Source: Thunnus maccoyii
Lineage: Eukaryota > Chordata > Actinopteri > Scombriformes > Scombridae
NCBI RefSeq assembly: GCF_910596095.1
Contig: NC_056553.1
Location: 2,425,291 to 2,489,290 of the forward strand
Direction: 5' to 3'
Length of the DNA stretch: 64,000 nt
Every line of letters starts with the position of its first letter. Position 1 is the first letter of the stretch. The position numbers were made by a program, and so were the translations under genes. Positions 57,201 to 64,000 of this stretch are shown one piece after another. The notes beneath the pieces were generated by a model that saw only the letters and a list, made by a program, of their open reading frames with translations, searched no databases and was not told the origin of the DNA.

Positions 57201-57749
57201 ATATAGACCAGAACCTCAGCTGAAGTCCAGGAATCACATCTTTACATCTGTCCATCACTTATTATGTCTCCTCCAAATATTTTCAATGACAGCCTCCATG
57301 TTCATTTGTCAGATGATATTTCAAAAACAGATAAGATGTTCATCAACACACAGAGACTCTTGCTTTAAATATAACAGCAGGTCACATGTAACAACAATAA
57401 ATGTATTGCTTAATTGTTTCTGCAGTAATGATGTATTCATGACTCTCAGCAGTTTATTTCCTCTGTGTACTTCAGTGAAATCTTCAAAGTAAACAGACTT
57501 GATGCCAAAAGTCTCTGCAGGTCTGTGAGCTTGGAGCTCAGTGTGTTCACTGCCACATGTTAACATGAGAGCTGAAAGGAAGCTGGCTACACTGCACAGC
57601 TGTTCCACTTCTGGTCTGAACAGAACTGAAGTCCCTGCTGCTCTTCATACTAGATGTGCTGCATCATTGTCTAACAGCTAATGAAAATGCGTTTCTCTGA
57701 ACACTGGTTTATGACCTCTGTTGTTTCTTCTTTTATCAGCTGGAAGTGA
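39125..57749 (+). CDS. Teleost NLR immune receptor: RING, FISNA-NACHT, seven LRR exons
   Basis: This is a cytosolic NLRC3-like (NLR-C type) receptor of the fish-expanded family, inferred to act in innate sensing or its regulation. Exons read: 39125-39255 and/or 40255-40385, 42365-42612, 42696-44484, 46022-46198, 47215-47388, 47831-48004, 48474-48647, 51642-51815, 55475-55648, 56515-56688, then a short end near 57740-57749. Phases fit throughout (2, 1, 2, then 2 after every LRR exon). With one N-terminal exon the protein is about 1,132 residues: N-terminal peptide 1-43, basic stretch and RING about 45-106, FISNA about 128-205, NACHT with GVAGVGKT at 224-231 and FIFDGLDE at 297-304, then LRRs to the end. 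The B30.2 exon expected after the LRRs is broken, so translation would stop at a TGA at 57747. All earlier exons are open. Whether the gene is expressed is unknown; the first promoter is not identified. Confidence 0.88.
40255..40385 (+). CDS. NLR N-terminal exon, copy 2
   Basis: This copy encodes the same residues as copy 1 and has the same donor. With its upstream acceptor (exon 40236-40385, 150 bases) it could be joined in frame after copy 1, giving SDMK followed by [10 protein letters not shown]. Only a transcript can tell whether one or both copies are used. Confidence 0.8.
40936..41697. other. NLR intron, no recognised feature
   Basis: No splice-compatible coding segment is recognised in this part of the intron before the RING exon. 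Confidence 0.4.
41698..41755. repeat. TC microsatellite
   Basis: Interrupted TC repeat with TTTC and TGTC variants. Confidence 0.9.
41890..42015 (+). repeat. GC-rich dispersed repeat, partner of 37625-37750
   Basis: Second copy of the repeat described upstream, located in the intron before the RING exon. Confidence 0.5.
42365..42612 (+). CDS. NLR exon encoding a C3HC4 RING finger
   Basis: The acceptor is CTTCACAG at 42364 and the donor is A|GTAAGA at 42613. The exon completes the AA| codon of the preceding exon to Lys and opens with [20 protein letters not shown]. By residue number in the joined protein the metal ligands are Cys64, Cys67, Cys79, His81, Cys84, Cys87, Cys103 and Cys106, a complete C3HC4 set with the order [17 protein letters not shown]. 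This is the TRIM-type RING, which binds two zinc ions and usually recruits an E2 ubiquitin enzyme. The phase (2 in, 1 out) fits both neighbours, which supports a real fusion rather than a stray TRIM exon. Confidence 0.88.
42696..44484 (+). CDS. NLR exon encoding FISNA and NACHT domains
   Basis: A single 1,789-base exon, phase 1 in (A|TG gives Met) and phase 2 out (GT|GTAAGT), is open over 596 codons. It begins with the fish-specific FISNA region ([52 protein letters not shown]). The NACHT NTPase follows: Walker A GVAGVGKT, then LDWAEG, Walker B region [10 protein letters not shown] and sensor-like [13 protein letters not shown]. Winged-helix and helical parts follow ([45 protein letters not shown]). 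No missing catalytic residue is seen. The exon-start Met lies on a split codon and is not taken as the translation start. Confidence 0.95.
45190..45240. repeat. 3' end of a TTAA-type short element
   Basis: GGTGGCCAGTTCTTATGTG followed by TTGCACCTTTAA resembles the right end of the element at 24603-25194. The other end is not found here. Confidence 0.45.
45426..45605 (+). repeat. 64-base minisatellite, about 2.8 copies
   Basis: Units starting CTACCAAAGAGTATA, CTACCAGAGAGTATA and CTACCAAAGAGTATA lie at 45426, 45490 and 45554, exactly 64 bases apart, with moderate divergence inside each unit. It lies in the intron between the NACHT and first LRR exons. Confidence 0.8.
46022..46198 (+). CDS. NLR LRR exon 1
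   Basis: Encodes [20 protein letters not shown] then [20 protein letters not shown] and [11 protein letters not shown], a ribonuclease-inhibitor-type LRR pair. It is 177 bases, one codon longer than the later LRR exons, phase 2 to phase 2. Confidence 0.9.
46199..47214 (+). other. NLR intron, no recognised feature
   Basis: AT-rich intron of about 1 kb with no further LRR exon or clear repeat. Confidence 0.5.
47215..47388 (+). CDS. NLR LRR exon 2
   Basis: A 174-base phase 2-2 exon: [48 protein letters not shown]. Confidence 0.92.
47831..48004 (+). CDS. NLR LRR exon 3
   Basis: A 174-base phase 2-2 exon: [48 protein letters not shown]. Its acceptor has a T-rich tract directly before CAG. Confidence 0.92.
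48474..48647 (+). CDS. NLR LRR exon 4
   Basis: A 174-base phase 2-2 exon: [48 protein letters not shown]. Confidence 0.92.
48697..48760 (+). repeat. LINE 3' tail-type short repeat
   Basis: ACACCAAGGCAAATTCCTTG followed by GGCAATAAACCTG and TTCTGATTCT matches 19600-19695. Only the tail is present. Confidence 0.5.
49215..49702. repeat. Short element with paired 18-base palindromes at its ends
   Basis: TGTCCACTGTAGTGGACACC, which contains an 18-base near-palindrome and runs on to ATGCAT, occurs at about 49219 and again at about 49673 in direct orientation, enclosing about 430 bases. No transposase is seen. Confidence 0.55.
49758..51294 (+). mobile_element. Tc1-type transposon, degenerate
   Basis: The element is flanked by TA (49756-49757 and 51295-51296). 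Both ends read inward CAGTGCTGCTTGAAAGTTTG, and a second inverted block (AAACAAATGAGACAAAAAAA with flanks) extends the terminal repeat to about 180 bases on each side. It lies in the intron between NLR LRR exons 4 and 5. Confidence 0.92.
50134..51148 (+). pseudogene. Tc1 transposase, broken by frameshifts and stops
   Basis: The gene opens [20 protein letters not shown] and GMGYK, the usual Tc1 N-terminal helix-turn-helix start, then shifts frame near 50205-50220. The central region continues in another frame ([26 protein letters not shown]). The region around the first catalytic Asp (expected WTDET-like) reads CEWMRPK because of a small deletion, and the stretch 50613-50900 has several stops. 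The C-terminal part [20 protein letters not shown] is still recognisable. It cannot encode an active enzyme. Confidence 0.9.
51642..51815 (+). CDS. NLR LRR exon 5
   Basis: A 174-base phase 2-2 exon: [48 protein letters not shown]. Confidence 0.92.
52262..52900 (+). pseudogene. L1-type ORF1 fragment, broken
   Basis: [20 protein letters not shown] then GIPKDK is the conserved L1 ORF1 RNA-binding start. It continues in shifted frames with [53 protein letters not shown] and KILSEKGI. At least one shift (near 52546) and a stop at 52771 break it. Confidence 0.75.
53557..53905 (+). pseudogene. Second L1-type ORF1 fragment
   Basis: A coiled-coil segment ([39 protein letters not shown]) ends in a stop at 53782, then [20 protein letters not shown] resembles the L1 ORF1 motif NRRNNxRIxGxPE. 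It is cut off near 53905 where the Harbinger piece begins. Confidence 0.6.
53833..54117 (-). pseudogene. PIF/Harbinger transposase fragment
   Basis: On the minus strand [18 protein letters not shown], then [20 protein letters not shown] and [13 protein letters not shown] match the HARBI1-type layout in which the first catalytic Asp lies in the GxID/VDG block. Here that block reads AIDD and the rest of the catalytic core is missing. The frame at its left end overlaps the L1 fragment only by chance. Confidence 0.65.
54285..54330. repeat. Perfect 22-base hairpin with a 2-base spacer
   Basis: Arms 54285-54306 and 54309-54330 are exact reverse complements around an AA spacer; the stem centre is TTTCCCAAGGGAAA. 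It lies between the Harbinger fragment and a TTTGTGAAACCAGCCCC end (about 54544-54560) that looks like a Harbinger-type terminus. Confidence 0.85.
54694..55075 (+). pseudogene. L1-type ORF2 C-terminal fragment
   Basis: Reads [18 protein letters not shown], a stop at 54922, then [20 protein letters not shown] and WEKWIIYMK, the usual end of a Tx1/L1-type ORF2. The rest of ORF2 is absent. Confidence 0.65.
55475..55648 (+). CDS. NLR LRR exon 6
   Basis: A 174-base phase 2-2 exon: [48 protein letters not shown]. Confidence 0.92.
55649..56514 (+). repeat. Intron module shared with other LRR introns
   Basis: The intron repeats text seen around 47520-47780, 48060-48430 and 48920-49110, such as CATCCTGACATATTTGATATC and TTTGTATAGATGGAGTCACT. 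This shows that LRR exons were copied together with their introns. Confidence 0.7.
56515..56688 (+). CDS. NLR LRR exon 7
   Basis: A 174-base phase 2-2 exon: [48 protein letters not shown]. It is the last intact coding exon of the gene. Confidence 0.9.
56689..57739 (+). other. Last NLR intron, no recognised feature
   Basis: About 1 kb with short open frames only. No additional LRR exon is seen. Confidence 0.45.
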
Positions 57750-58200
57750 TAATCTCTGTAAGAGTGTGAGTGAACATCCAGGAGTGTGTGTTGAGAGAGG
57801 ATCAGCTGTATCCTGATGATCCAGAGAGGTTGAAGCAGCACCAGCAGCAACAGCAGCTTGTATGTAGAGAGGATCTGACTGGACCATGTTACTGGGAGGT
57901 AGAGTGGAGAGGAGAGCTTCACCCAGAAGTGACTGACAGAGGAATCAGAAGAAGTGGAAATGAGTCTCAGTGTTGCAGTCTGAACTGATCAGAGAACAGC
58001 TCCACTGTTAGACGCAAAGTCAAGTCCACCATCATCCCTGTGTGTTCCTCTGGATCTCACAGAGTATCATCAGTGTATCTGGACTGCTCTACCTATGCTA
58101 CCTATGTCCTTCTACACAGGTCTCTGCAGACATACTGACACTCCTCCACTTCACCACTTCCTCCACCCTCCACCTGGACCTGATCTGGATCTATTTTTTC
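57740..58200 (+). pseudogene. Broken B30.2 (PRY-SPRY) exon of the NLR gene
   Basis: After a good acceptor (TTTTATCAG at 57739) the phase-2 frame gives Ser-Trp-Lys then TGA at 57747. A B30.2 reading survives in another frame: LREDQLYPDDPERLKQ, LVCREDLTGPCYWEVEWRGE, TDRGIRRSGNESQCCSLN. It hits TGA at 57986 where the family usually has Cys, goes on as SENSSTVRRKVKST and SGSHRVSSVYLDCS, and shifts again before VSADILTLLHFTTSST. The start of the PRY part seems deleted, and the CAG-rich stretch (57835-57860) looks expanded. The domain cannot be made, so the receptor ends after LRR 7. Confidence 0.85.
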
Positions 58201-58227
58201 TTTCTTTAATATCTCCATTTTGGGTGA

Positions 58228-58233
58228 ATTAAA
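58228..58233 (+). terminator. Possible NLR polyadenylation signal
   Basis: ATTAAA just beyond the B30.2 remnant, where the ancestral 3' UTR should lie. No downstream signal was compared in detail. Confidence 0.25.
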
Positions 58234-58240
58234 ATATTCT

Positions 58241-60164
58241 CAACCCAAAGTGACGACAGCTGCAGTTGAAATAGAGGCGCTGCAGCTAGGGTAGCTTTGC
58301 AGCATCGACTGGTGAGGATTGTCAGGGAGAATGGAGAAAACTTTGTGCTGCAACAAACTTTGCGGTGCATTGGTAAACCTAACTTTGTTTTGTAACAGAA
58401 TCATCTAAAATAGAAAAGCAGTGTACTTGCACACTGTTTCGATATATCCAGACTTGATGAGGAAAAACATTTTGTAAATGAAAAAAGCCTCAGTAAAGAA
58501 ATATAATGCCAGTGTTGCCAACTAATTTTCAGGGGAAGATGCTACAGGTATGTTGATTTGTTGCTAAAAGTTGCTAAATGACATTGTCATAAAGAGTTAA
58601 ATTAAGTGGCCATCTTGACGAAAAATATGATTTGAAACTTGTTTAGATGTATTTATTATCACATATTTTTATTTATAAAAGTAATATAAACACTTTTCTG
58701 TGCTCTAGTTAATGTTGTTAATGAAAGCTTCTTAGCAATAACTTATCTTTAATAACTTACAGTTACTTACTAACCGCACACAGTAGTCTGCCTGGTTACA
58801 CAGCTATGGGAGAGACACTCTCCTTGGCTGGCCGGGTGTGGTGTTGCAATGTGTCACAACATCCTGTATGTAACACAAATCAGTGTTGAAGCCACCATTA
58901 TTCATTTTTGTTGCTCCAGCTGTAGCTGTTTTCTGCCAGCAGATGTCACCATTTTCTCTGTTTTGCCTGAACAGACGTAATAATATTCTATTGCAGTAAA
59001 TAATGTTTGTTCAAGGTGGAGCTCACTGAAGTGCTTTATATACTGCTAGATAGTTTAATTATAATAATGTAGACACATGGACAAAGAACTCCCCTCTTTT
59101 GTGCCTCTTATCTTACCAGACCAAACTCTAACTCATATTCCTGAGGACTTTTGTGAAGTCCCTCTGCCAACCTGAGCCAAACCTGAATTTCATATAAATT
59201 AAATGTTTAATCATTATGCAAGTTATGTAATGTTATTTGTCATGTAAATACACAAAGAATGGTATAACTTTGATAGCTGTGATTATCTGCTAAGGTGAGA
59301 CTAAATTTTGATTTTATTACCTTTTTACTCATGTGACAATACTGTCTTCAAGTGACAAGAGCTAAATTTCCTAATGTTAAGAGTTAATGAATGTTTGGTA
59401 ACTATGCAATTGTCTTTTAAAATCACCTAAGTGTTTAACTTTTGATATTTTAACCTCATAGACAGTCATATTTTAATATAATTGTATATAAGTGAATTTT
59501 CTGAAGTAATATGGATGTAAAGATATAATGTTTGAAGGATTTCAGTTTGAAGTCTTCTTTTATTATTAAACTATAGTTATACTGAATTTTTTATATGATG
59601 AGGTAAGATTTGTGTTGGATTTAAAAACTTTTATTTCACTGTAGATGGTTTACGATATGTAAATAGTTTGAGAAATTGAATCAATTAAGGTTGGATGCCT
59701 AGACATCATGAAGTGTTAATATGAAGGATATTGTTAGATATGTTAATAGAAGACTTGACTTATTATGAAACGCATATATACAGCTTAACTGTTTCCTGAA
59801 TGGTTTACAATATATCATATAAGATGACATGAAATATTCAGACCTAGTGACTCTGAAGTGTGAATTTTACATCATATTTTCATGAATACATTTTTATTTT
59901 TTCAAGATGCATCATACAGATCTATACCTGATATAGATTAAATGATACTCTGTGACCGACTGTAGGATGAGTTCACTCTGAGCCGCAAGGTGCAGCCTAT
60001 TGCCATTAATGAAATATTGTGTTGACTGGTCACTTGTGAACCCTGCATATAAAGATGTTTGTTCTACTTTTCAGCATATACCACTCATACTTAATACTTC
60101 CATTAAGTATGTGTCTACTCCACCAATGCACCTGTTACAAAGACTATTCAGGTGTACATGAGAA
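58241..60164. other. Intergenic, no gene seen
   Basis: AT-rich sequence without coding resemblance. Confidence 0.5.
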
Positions 60165-60279
60165 TTGTTGATGATCTGTGATATAACCAATTCCTCGTTG
60201 GCTATTTTTGAATCATCCATCGACAGTGATTTTACTATGGACAGTGACTCCAGCATTACACCCCATAGTTCATCTTATT

Positions 60280-60990
60280 TGGGAACGCACAAGAAGTCAC
60301 ACCAACACAACAAAAGCAAAAGAGGTGTAGACACGGGGGATGCACAACTAAGAAAAGCATCGTCCCTAGACACGCAGCTTCTCCAAAAAACAGTTATTAA
60401 CATTTCCTCCAAAGAAGTGTCTAATGACCAACTTTCTTTGTTGTCTAAGGGACTATCATTTGTACCCAACATTGGTAGTGTCAGTACACTTGGTTTAAAG
60501 GTACACTTGTTTAAGTTCTTTAGACAAATTAAATTGGAGCACTTTTTTTTCGAAGTGTCATAGTTTGGCAGCAGGTGCCTTATCTTCTAGCCATTTTAAA
60601 TCTAAAAGCACATTTTGCCCCAAGGTGTCTAATCCCTCTTTTAATACATTTTGCAGAATTGTAGAACAGGATGTTAGGAAAATGAATGAGCAGCAACTTC
60701 AGTGTTCCCATAATTTGTCTCAGGGTGAAAAAACTGCCCTCTTTGCACTCATTAGGGATAATAATCTTGTTTTTAAACCTGCAAATGAGGGCGGTGCCTT
60801 AATAGTCCAGGATGCTCACAAATATTGATTAGAGATACTTTCTCAATTAGAAGACAAATTTTACAAAAAGACCCTACGTCTTCCTTTCAAAAAGAGATTT
60901 GACTTTTTTTGGAAAATGCCAAGCAAAATGGTTTTATTTCCAAATCTAAATTTGACTTTCTTTATTGTGAACACCCCATTTAACCTTTGA
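60280..60990 (+). pseudogene. Penelope-like element, N-terminal reverse-transcriptase region
   Basis: VINISSKEVSNDQLSLLSKG and LSFVPN, then FKFFRQIKLEHFFF, form the conserved start of Penelope-like ORFs. After stops it continues as NLSQGEKTALFALIRDNNLV and FKPANEGGALIVQDAHKY (family motif KPADKGG), then LSQLEDKFYKKT and, in another frame, FLENAKQNGFISKSKFDFLY. Stops at 60561 and 60826 and a later shift show that it is dead. The catalytic palm and the GIY-YIG endonuclease are absent. Confidence 0.75.
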
Positions 60991-62015
60991 ACTGACCCTT
61001 TTTGTGCCCTTAAGAGAAATTTGCGTATTGCCTCATTTAAAACTACATGCGAGGCAGGAAATAAACAGACTCAACGTTTCCCAGTGTCTCCATCATAACA
61101 CCAGACATCAACAGTAGCGCAAGATCTCCCACTCCCACAAATACATGTGTAACATTAACATAAACATATACAGCTCACCCGCTAGCCAACATTAGCTAAC
61201 AGCTAACATTATGTGATCAGCACAGACAGCTAAACATTGTACAGTTTAAGTATTAATACGTGTTGTGTTTTAAACTTTACCAGTCACACACTCTCCTACC
61301 AGGATCTTGGAAGCACTCAAAATTATTTTCTCTGGCAGTTAGTATTTATAAGACTGCCTGTGTCACCTGTCTGTGTCAATGATAACTTACCTGGCAGCTT
61401 GATATAGTCCGTTTCTACAGTAGAGACGTCAGAAGATGCTTTGGACTTGTTTTCACTTGTCATGAATTTATTTCCTCTATTGCAGAAAAACATGTCATAG
61501 GATCCCTCAGAAACTCCTGTAGGTTAAACTGGACTCACAAAACACTTTTAGTGCTGACTGACTCTCTATAAACAGACTTTAAGACACTCGCTAGCCTAGC
61601 AACATTCAGGCTACAAACAAAACATAATGCAACACTCCGTGTAGAAGTCAGTTTTACACCGGTACTTTATCCATTGAAAAAGAAGATCTGATGTTGTGAA
61701 CAAGCTTTTAGTGGGGTGTGAATGCTATGCACTTATTCTGTACAGAGGCACTAACTCTCAGTTAAGACAGATCAGAAGAGTCTGCCAACTGTTACTTGAT
61801 TTACAGCTCTCATCTTAGTCTCTCCTTGAAAGGTTTCTCATCAGTGTGTTTAACCTTTAAAAAAGTATTTTTAAGTCATTTTTGTGACTGTTTCTATGAT
61901 CTCAGACTCAAATGCTAATAGTTGCATGGGTGCTGAAATTTGTTCAGATTAATTTTGATCACTCTTACCCATTTATAGACTTTATTTTATTATTAAAATA
62001 TAACAATAACAAGTG
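60991..62015. other. Intergenic, probably old repeats
   Basis: The block 61080-61500 has the compact look of a dispersed element (GCTAGCCAACATTAGCTAAC and similar), but no second copy is in the window. No gene is seen. Confidence 0.4.
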
Positions 62016-62018
62016 AAT

Positions 62019-62290
62019 CAAATCAAATCAAGTTTATTTATAAAGCACATGTAAAAACAACTTAAGTTAACCAAGGTGCTGTACAATAAAGTAACAAAAG
62101 TAAATTAAAACAGAGAGCAGAGATGACATAACAACACTATCCCATATGCAAACAAAAATAAACAAACAATAGTAAAACATAAGGCTTTAAGGACACTCAA
62201 AGGCCCGAGAGAACATTTGAGTCTTAAGTTTAGCCTTAAAAGTGTCTACAGAAGGGGAACACTTGATTTCGAAAGGTAAACTGTTTGGCC
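62019..62290 (-). repeat. LINE-tail-type dispersed repeat
   Basis: AATCAAATCAAGTTTATTTA followed by GCACATGTAAAAACAACTTA and CAAGGTGCTGTACAATAAAG is a common teleost LINE/SINE 3' tail, here continuing about 200 bases. The orientation is inferred from the AT-rich simple start being the tail. Confidence 0.5.
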
Positions 62291-63910
62291 CACATGTGAT
62301 TCGCCATGCTATATCTCAGCCACATGTGCCAGTTAAATACCACATATGGCCCAAAAATTGATACTATCCGAGTTAGTTCCACAACACACTAAACCACTCA
62401 AATACATTTGACTAACACACACTCTAGGGTTAGTAGGAGGGCCTCCATTGTTGGGAATGGGAGAGAGGAGAGGGGTGGAAGCTGTCTTCAGATGGTGTTT
62501 AAATCATCTGCATTAGCCAATTAGCCAGCAGCTATCCCATCACCTGAGCCAATCAAGGAGCACCACCTGCAAATTATCACAAGCAATCAGAATGCACACA
62601 CTAAAGTGATGAGGAGAGAGTGGTTAGTGCAGGAGCAGAAACAAATAAATGAAAAAGGGTCATAACACTATCAGCTGGAGAGGACAGCACATCTCCTGCA
62701 GGTCTCTATGACATGCAGTGTGTAAGAAGTAATCATATTGACTAAGAGCTGAGTTTTTAAAGTGAGTTTGCAGCTGAGATACTGAACAGAAAGTAATGAC
62801 AGTATTTTTTATGTTGCATATGTGACACTGCTGGGCCTGCAGGCTTTGGATTCATACCAAAACAATATATCCATTTTCAGTAATTGTTGCTATTAAATGT
62901 TTTAAAGCATCGTGGATGACTCTGATTAAATACTGCATATCCATCAAATTAAAACATGTCATGCAACTTTTCTCCAGAACACCATGATTTGTTCACCAAA
63001 CATTTTTGTCCTCCTGGTGATAATTCAGCTCCTGGTAAAAACATCCTGAATGATGAACACTGAAATAATCCTATCCTGGACAAGCTGGTTGTTTAAAAAT
63101 GAAGACAGAAACTCCCATGATCCTACACTACTTCACACCGCCATCACACTCCGTCTTTTGTTATTGTATTGATTAAGAGACCCCCTAGCGGCAGAAATTA
63201 CATATTGTGCATTAAATAACAATGTATGAAATCCCATAATTAGTTATCTTTTTTTTTTAAGATACTTTATTAATATTCAGGATAACAAATCATACAAATT
63301 AGCTTTGAGCTAACTCCTTTGAGCATCACTTGTGTTAAAAACTGTACACTGTCCAGATATATAAATACAATACAATACATTACATACAGGGGGTTGGACA
63401 AAATAACAACCTTTACAGTATCCCTGCAGTAAATAGCAGTCCAGTGAATCTGAAGCTATTTCTGTTAAAGTGTCAGAGGTGTTGACTGAACTCTTTGGTC
63501 ATTTCAGAGGTCGTAGTTTGTGTTGTTGTTGAGAAAACGTCCAGTTTAAATGTCTTTCAGTCATTGTTGGTGACTCTGAGGCATCAGCAGCAAACAATGC
63601 AAAAGGATCAAACGTGGCAAAAAGTCTCAAAATTATGACAATGTTTGACATGATGTCATCATTAAGGCCTCAGTTTTTATTTTGTCTTCCTTTTCTATAT
63701 CAAAACACTAACATATATGTACTATATGGGCAGAGAATAGTGGAATTATTTAAAAAGTATAATCACTCAATGAATTAGGAGTCTTGTATTTTTCTTTGAT
63801 GTTTTTCAGTTTAAGATGACTGACAATAAATGGCATAAATGTGGCTTTGTTTGCAGACCATTTCATCTTAGGCATGTGACATCTTTAATAAATAAGATAA
63901 TCATAGTAGT
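62291..63910. other. Intergenic, no gene seen
   Basis: AT-rich sequence with no coding resemblance. A stretch near 63180-63220 (CCCCCTAGCGGCAGAAATTA) resembles the end of a TTAA-type short element. Confidence 0.45.
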
Positions 63911-64000
63911 TCCCAGTAAATGGAGAAGGGGGAGGAGCAACAATGACCTGTTGATCCAGGTGTGTGAAAACAGGAAGGGAACGGTTAAGACTCCATTTTG
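63911..64000 (+). promoter_or_regulatory. Sequence resembling the region upstream of the NLR first exon
   Basis: CAGTAAATGGAGAAGGGGGA followed by GGAGCAACAATGACC is similar to 38928-38960 and 40057-40090 (CTGTAAATGGAGAGGGAAGG, AGTGACAATGAC), about 170-200 bases before the NLR N-terminal exons. It may be the promoter of another NLR copy beyond the window. Confidence 0.35.

Overview
The window is a piece of a ray-finned fish chromosome, most likely a percomorph. The evidence is vertebrate-type split genes, a plant-free set of fish repeats (Tc1, L1/Tx1-like, L2-like, Penelope-like, hAT-type and TTAA-type short elements, long CA/TG tracts) and an NLR of the FISNA-NACHT type, which is expanded in teleosts. 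No bacterial, viral or organellar block is present.

Layout. 1-8.9 kb holds no coding gene but has a high-complexity stretch near 1.14-1.41 kb that looks like a conserved enhancer. 8.9-18.7 kb, minus strand: a class V beta-tubulin gene (tubb6) in six coding exons, two more than the usual vertebrate plan. 21.7-27.9 kb, minus strand: a CIDE-family lipid-droplet gene in five coding exons, best read as cidea; TUBB6 and CIDEA are also neighbours on human 18p11, so this looks like conserved linkage. 30.2-35.4 kb, plus strand: hus1, the HUS1 subunit of the 9-1-1 checkpoint clamp, in eight coding exons, complete and intact. 36.8-37.9 kb: a CpG-rich candidate promoter with a perfect GTCACGTGAC palindrome, a long TG tract and a GC-rich repeat.

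39.1-57.7 kb, plus strand: a single large NLR-type immune receptor gene. Its parts in order are a tandemly duplicated N-terminal exon, a C3HC4 RING exon, one 1.79 kb FISNA-NACHT exon, and seven leucine-rich-repeat exons, all open and all in compatible splice phases. The B30.2/PRY-SPRY exon that normally ends such genes is broken, so the predicted protein (about 1,130 residues) would stop just after the last LRR. The LRR introns carry a degenerate Tc1 element with a paralogous empty site elsewhere in the gene, and a 3.2 kb composite of L1 fragments with a Harbinger transposase piece. 58.2-64 kb is gene-poor and contains a Penelope-like reverse-transcriptase remnant; the last 90 bases resemble the region just upstream of the NLR first exon, suggesting that another NLR copy starts beyond the window.

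The three housekeeping/metabolic genes are unrelated in function; the NLR region is an independent, fast-evolving immune locus. All exon borders were read by eye from GT/AG sites, reading phase and family knowledge; none was checked against transcripts.
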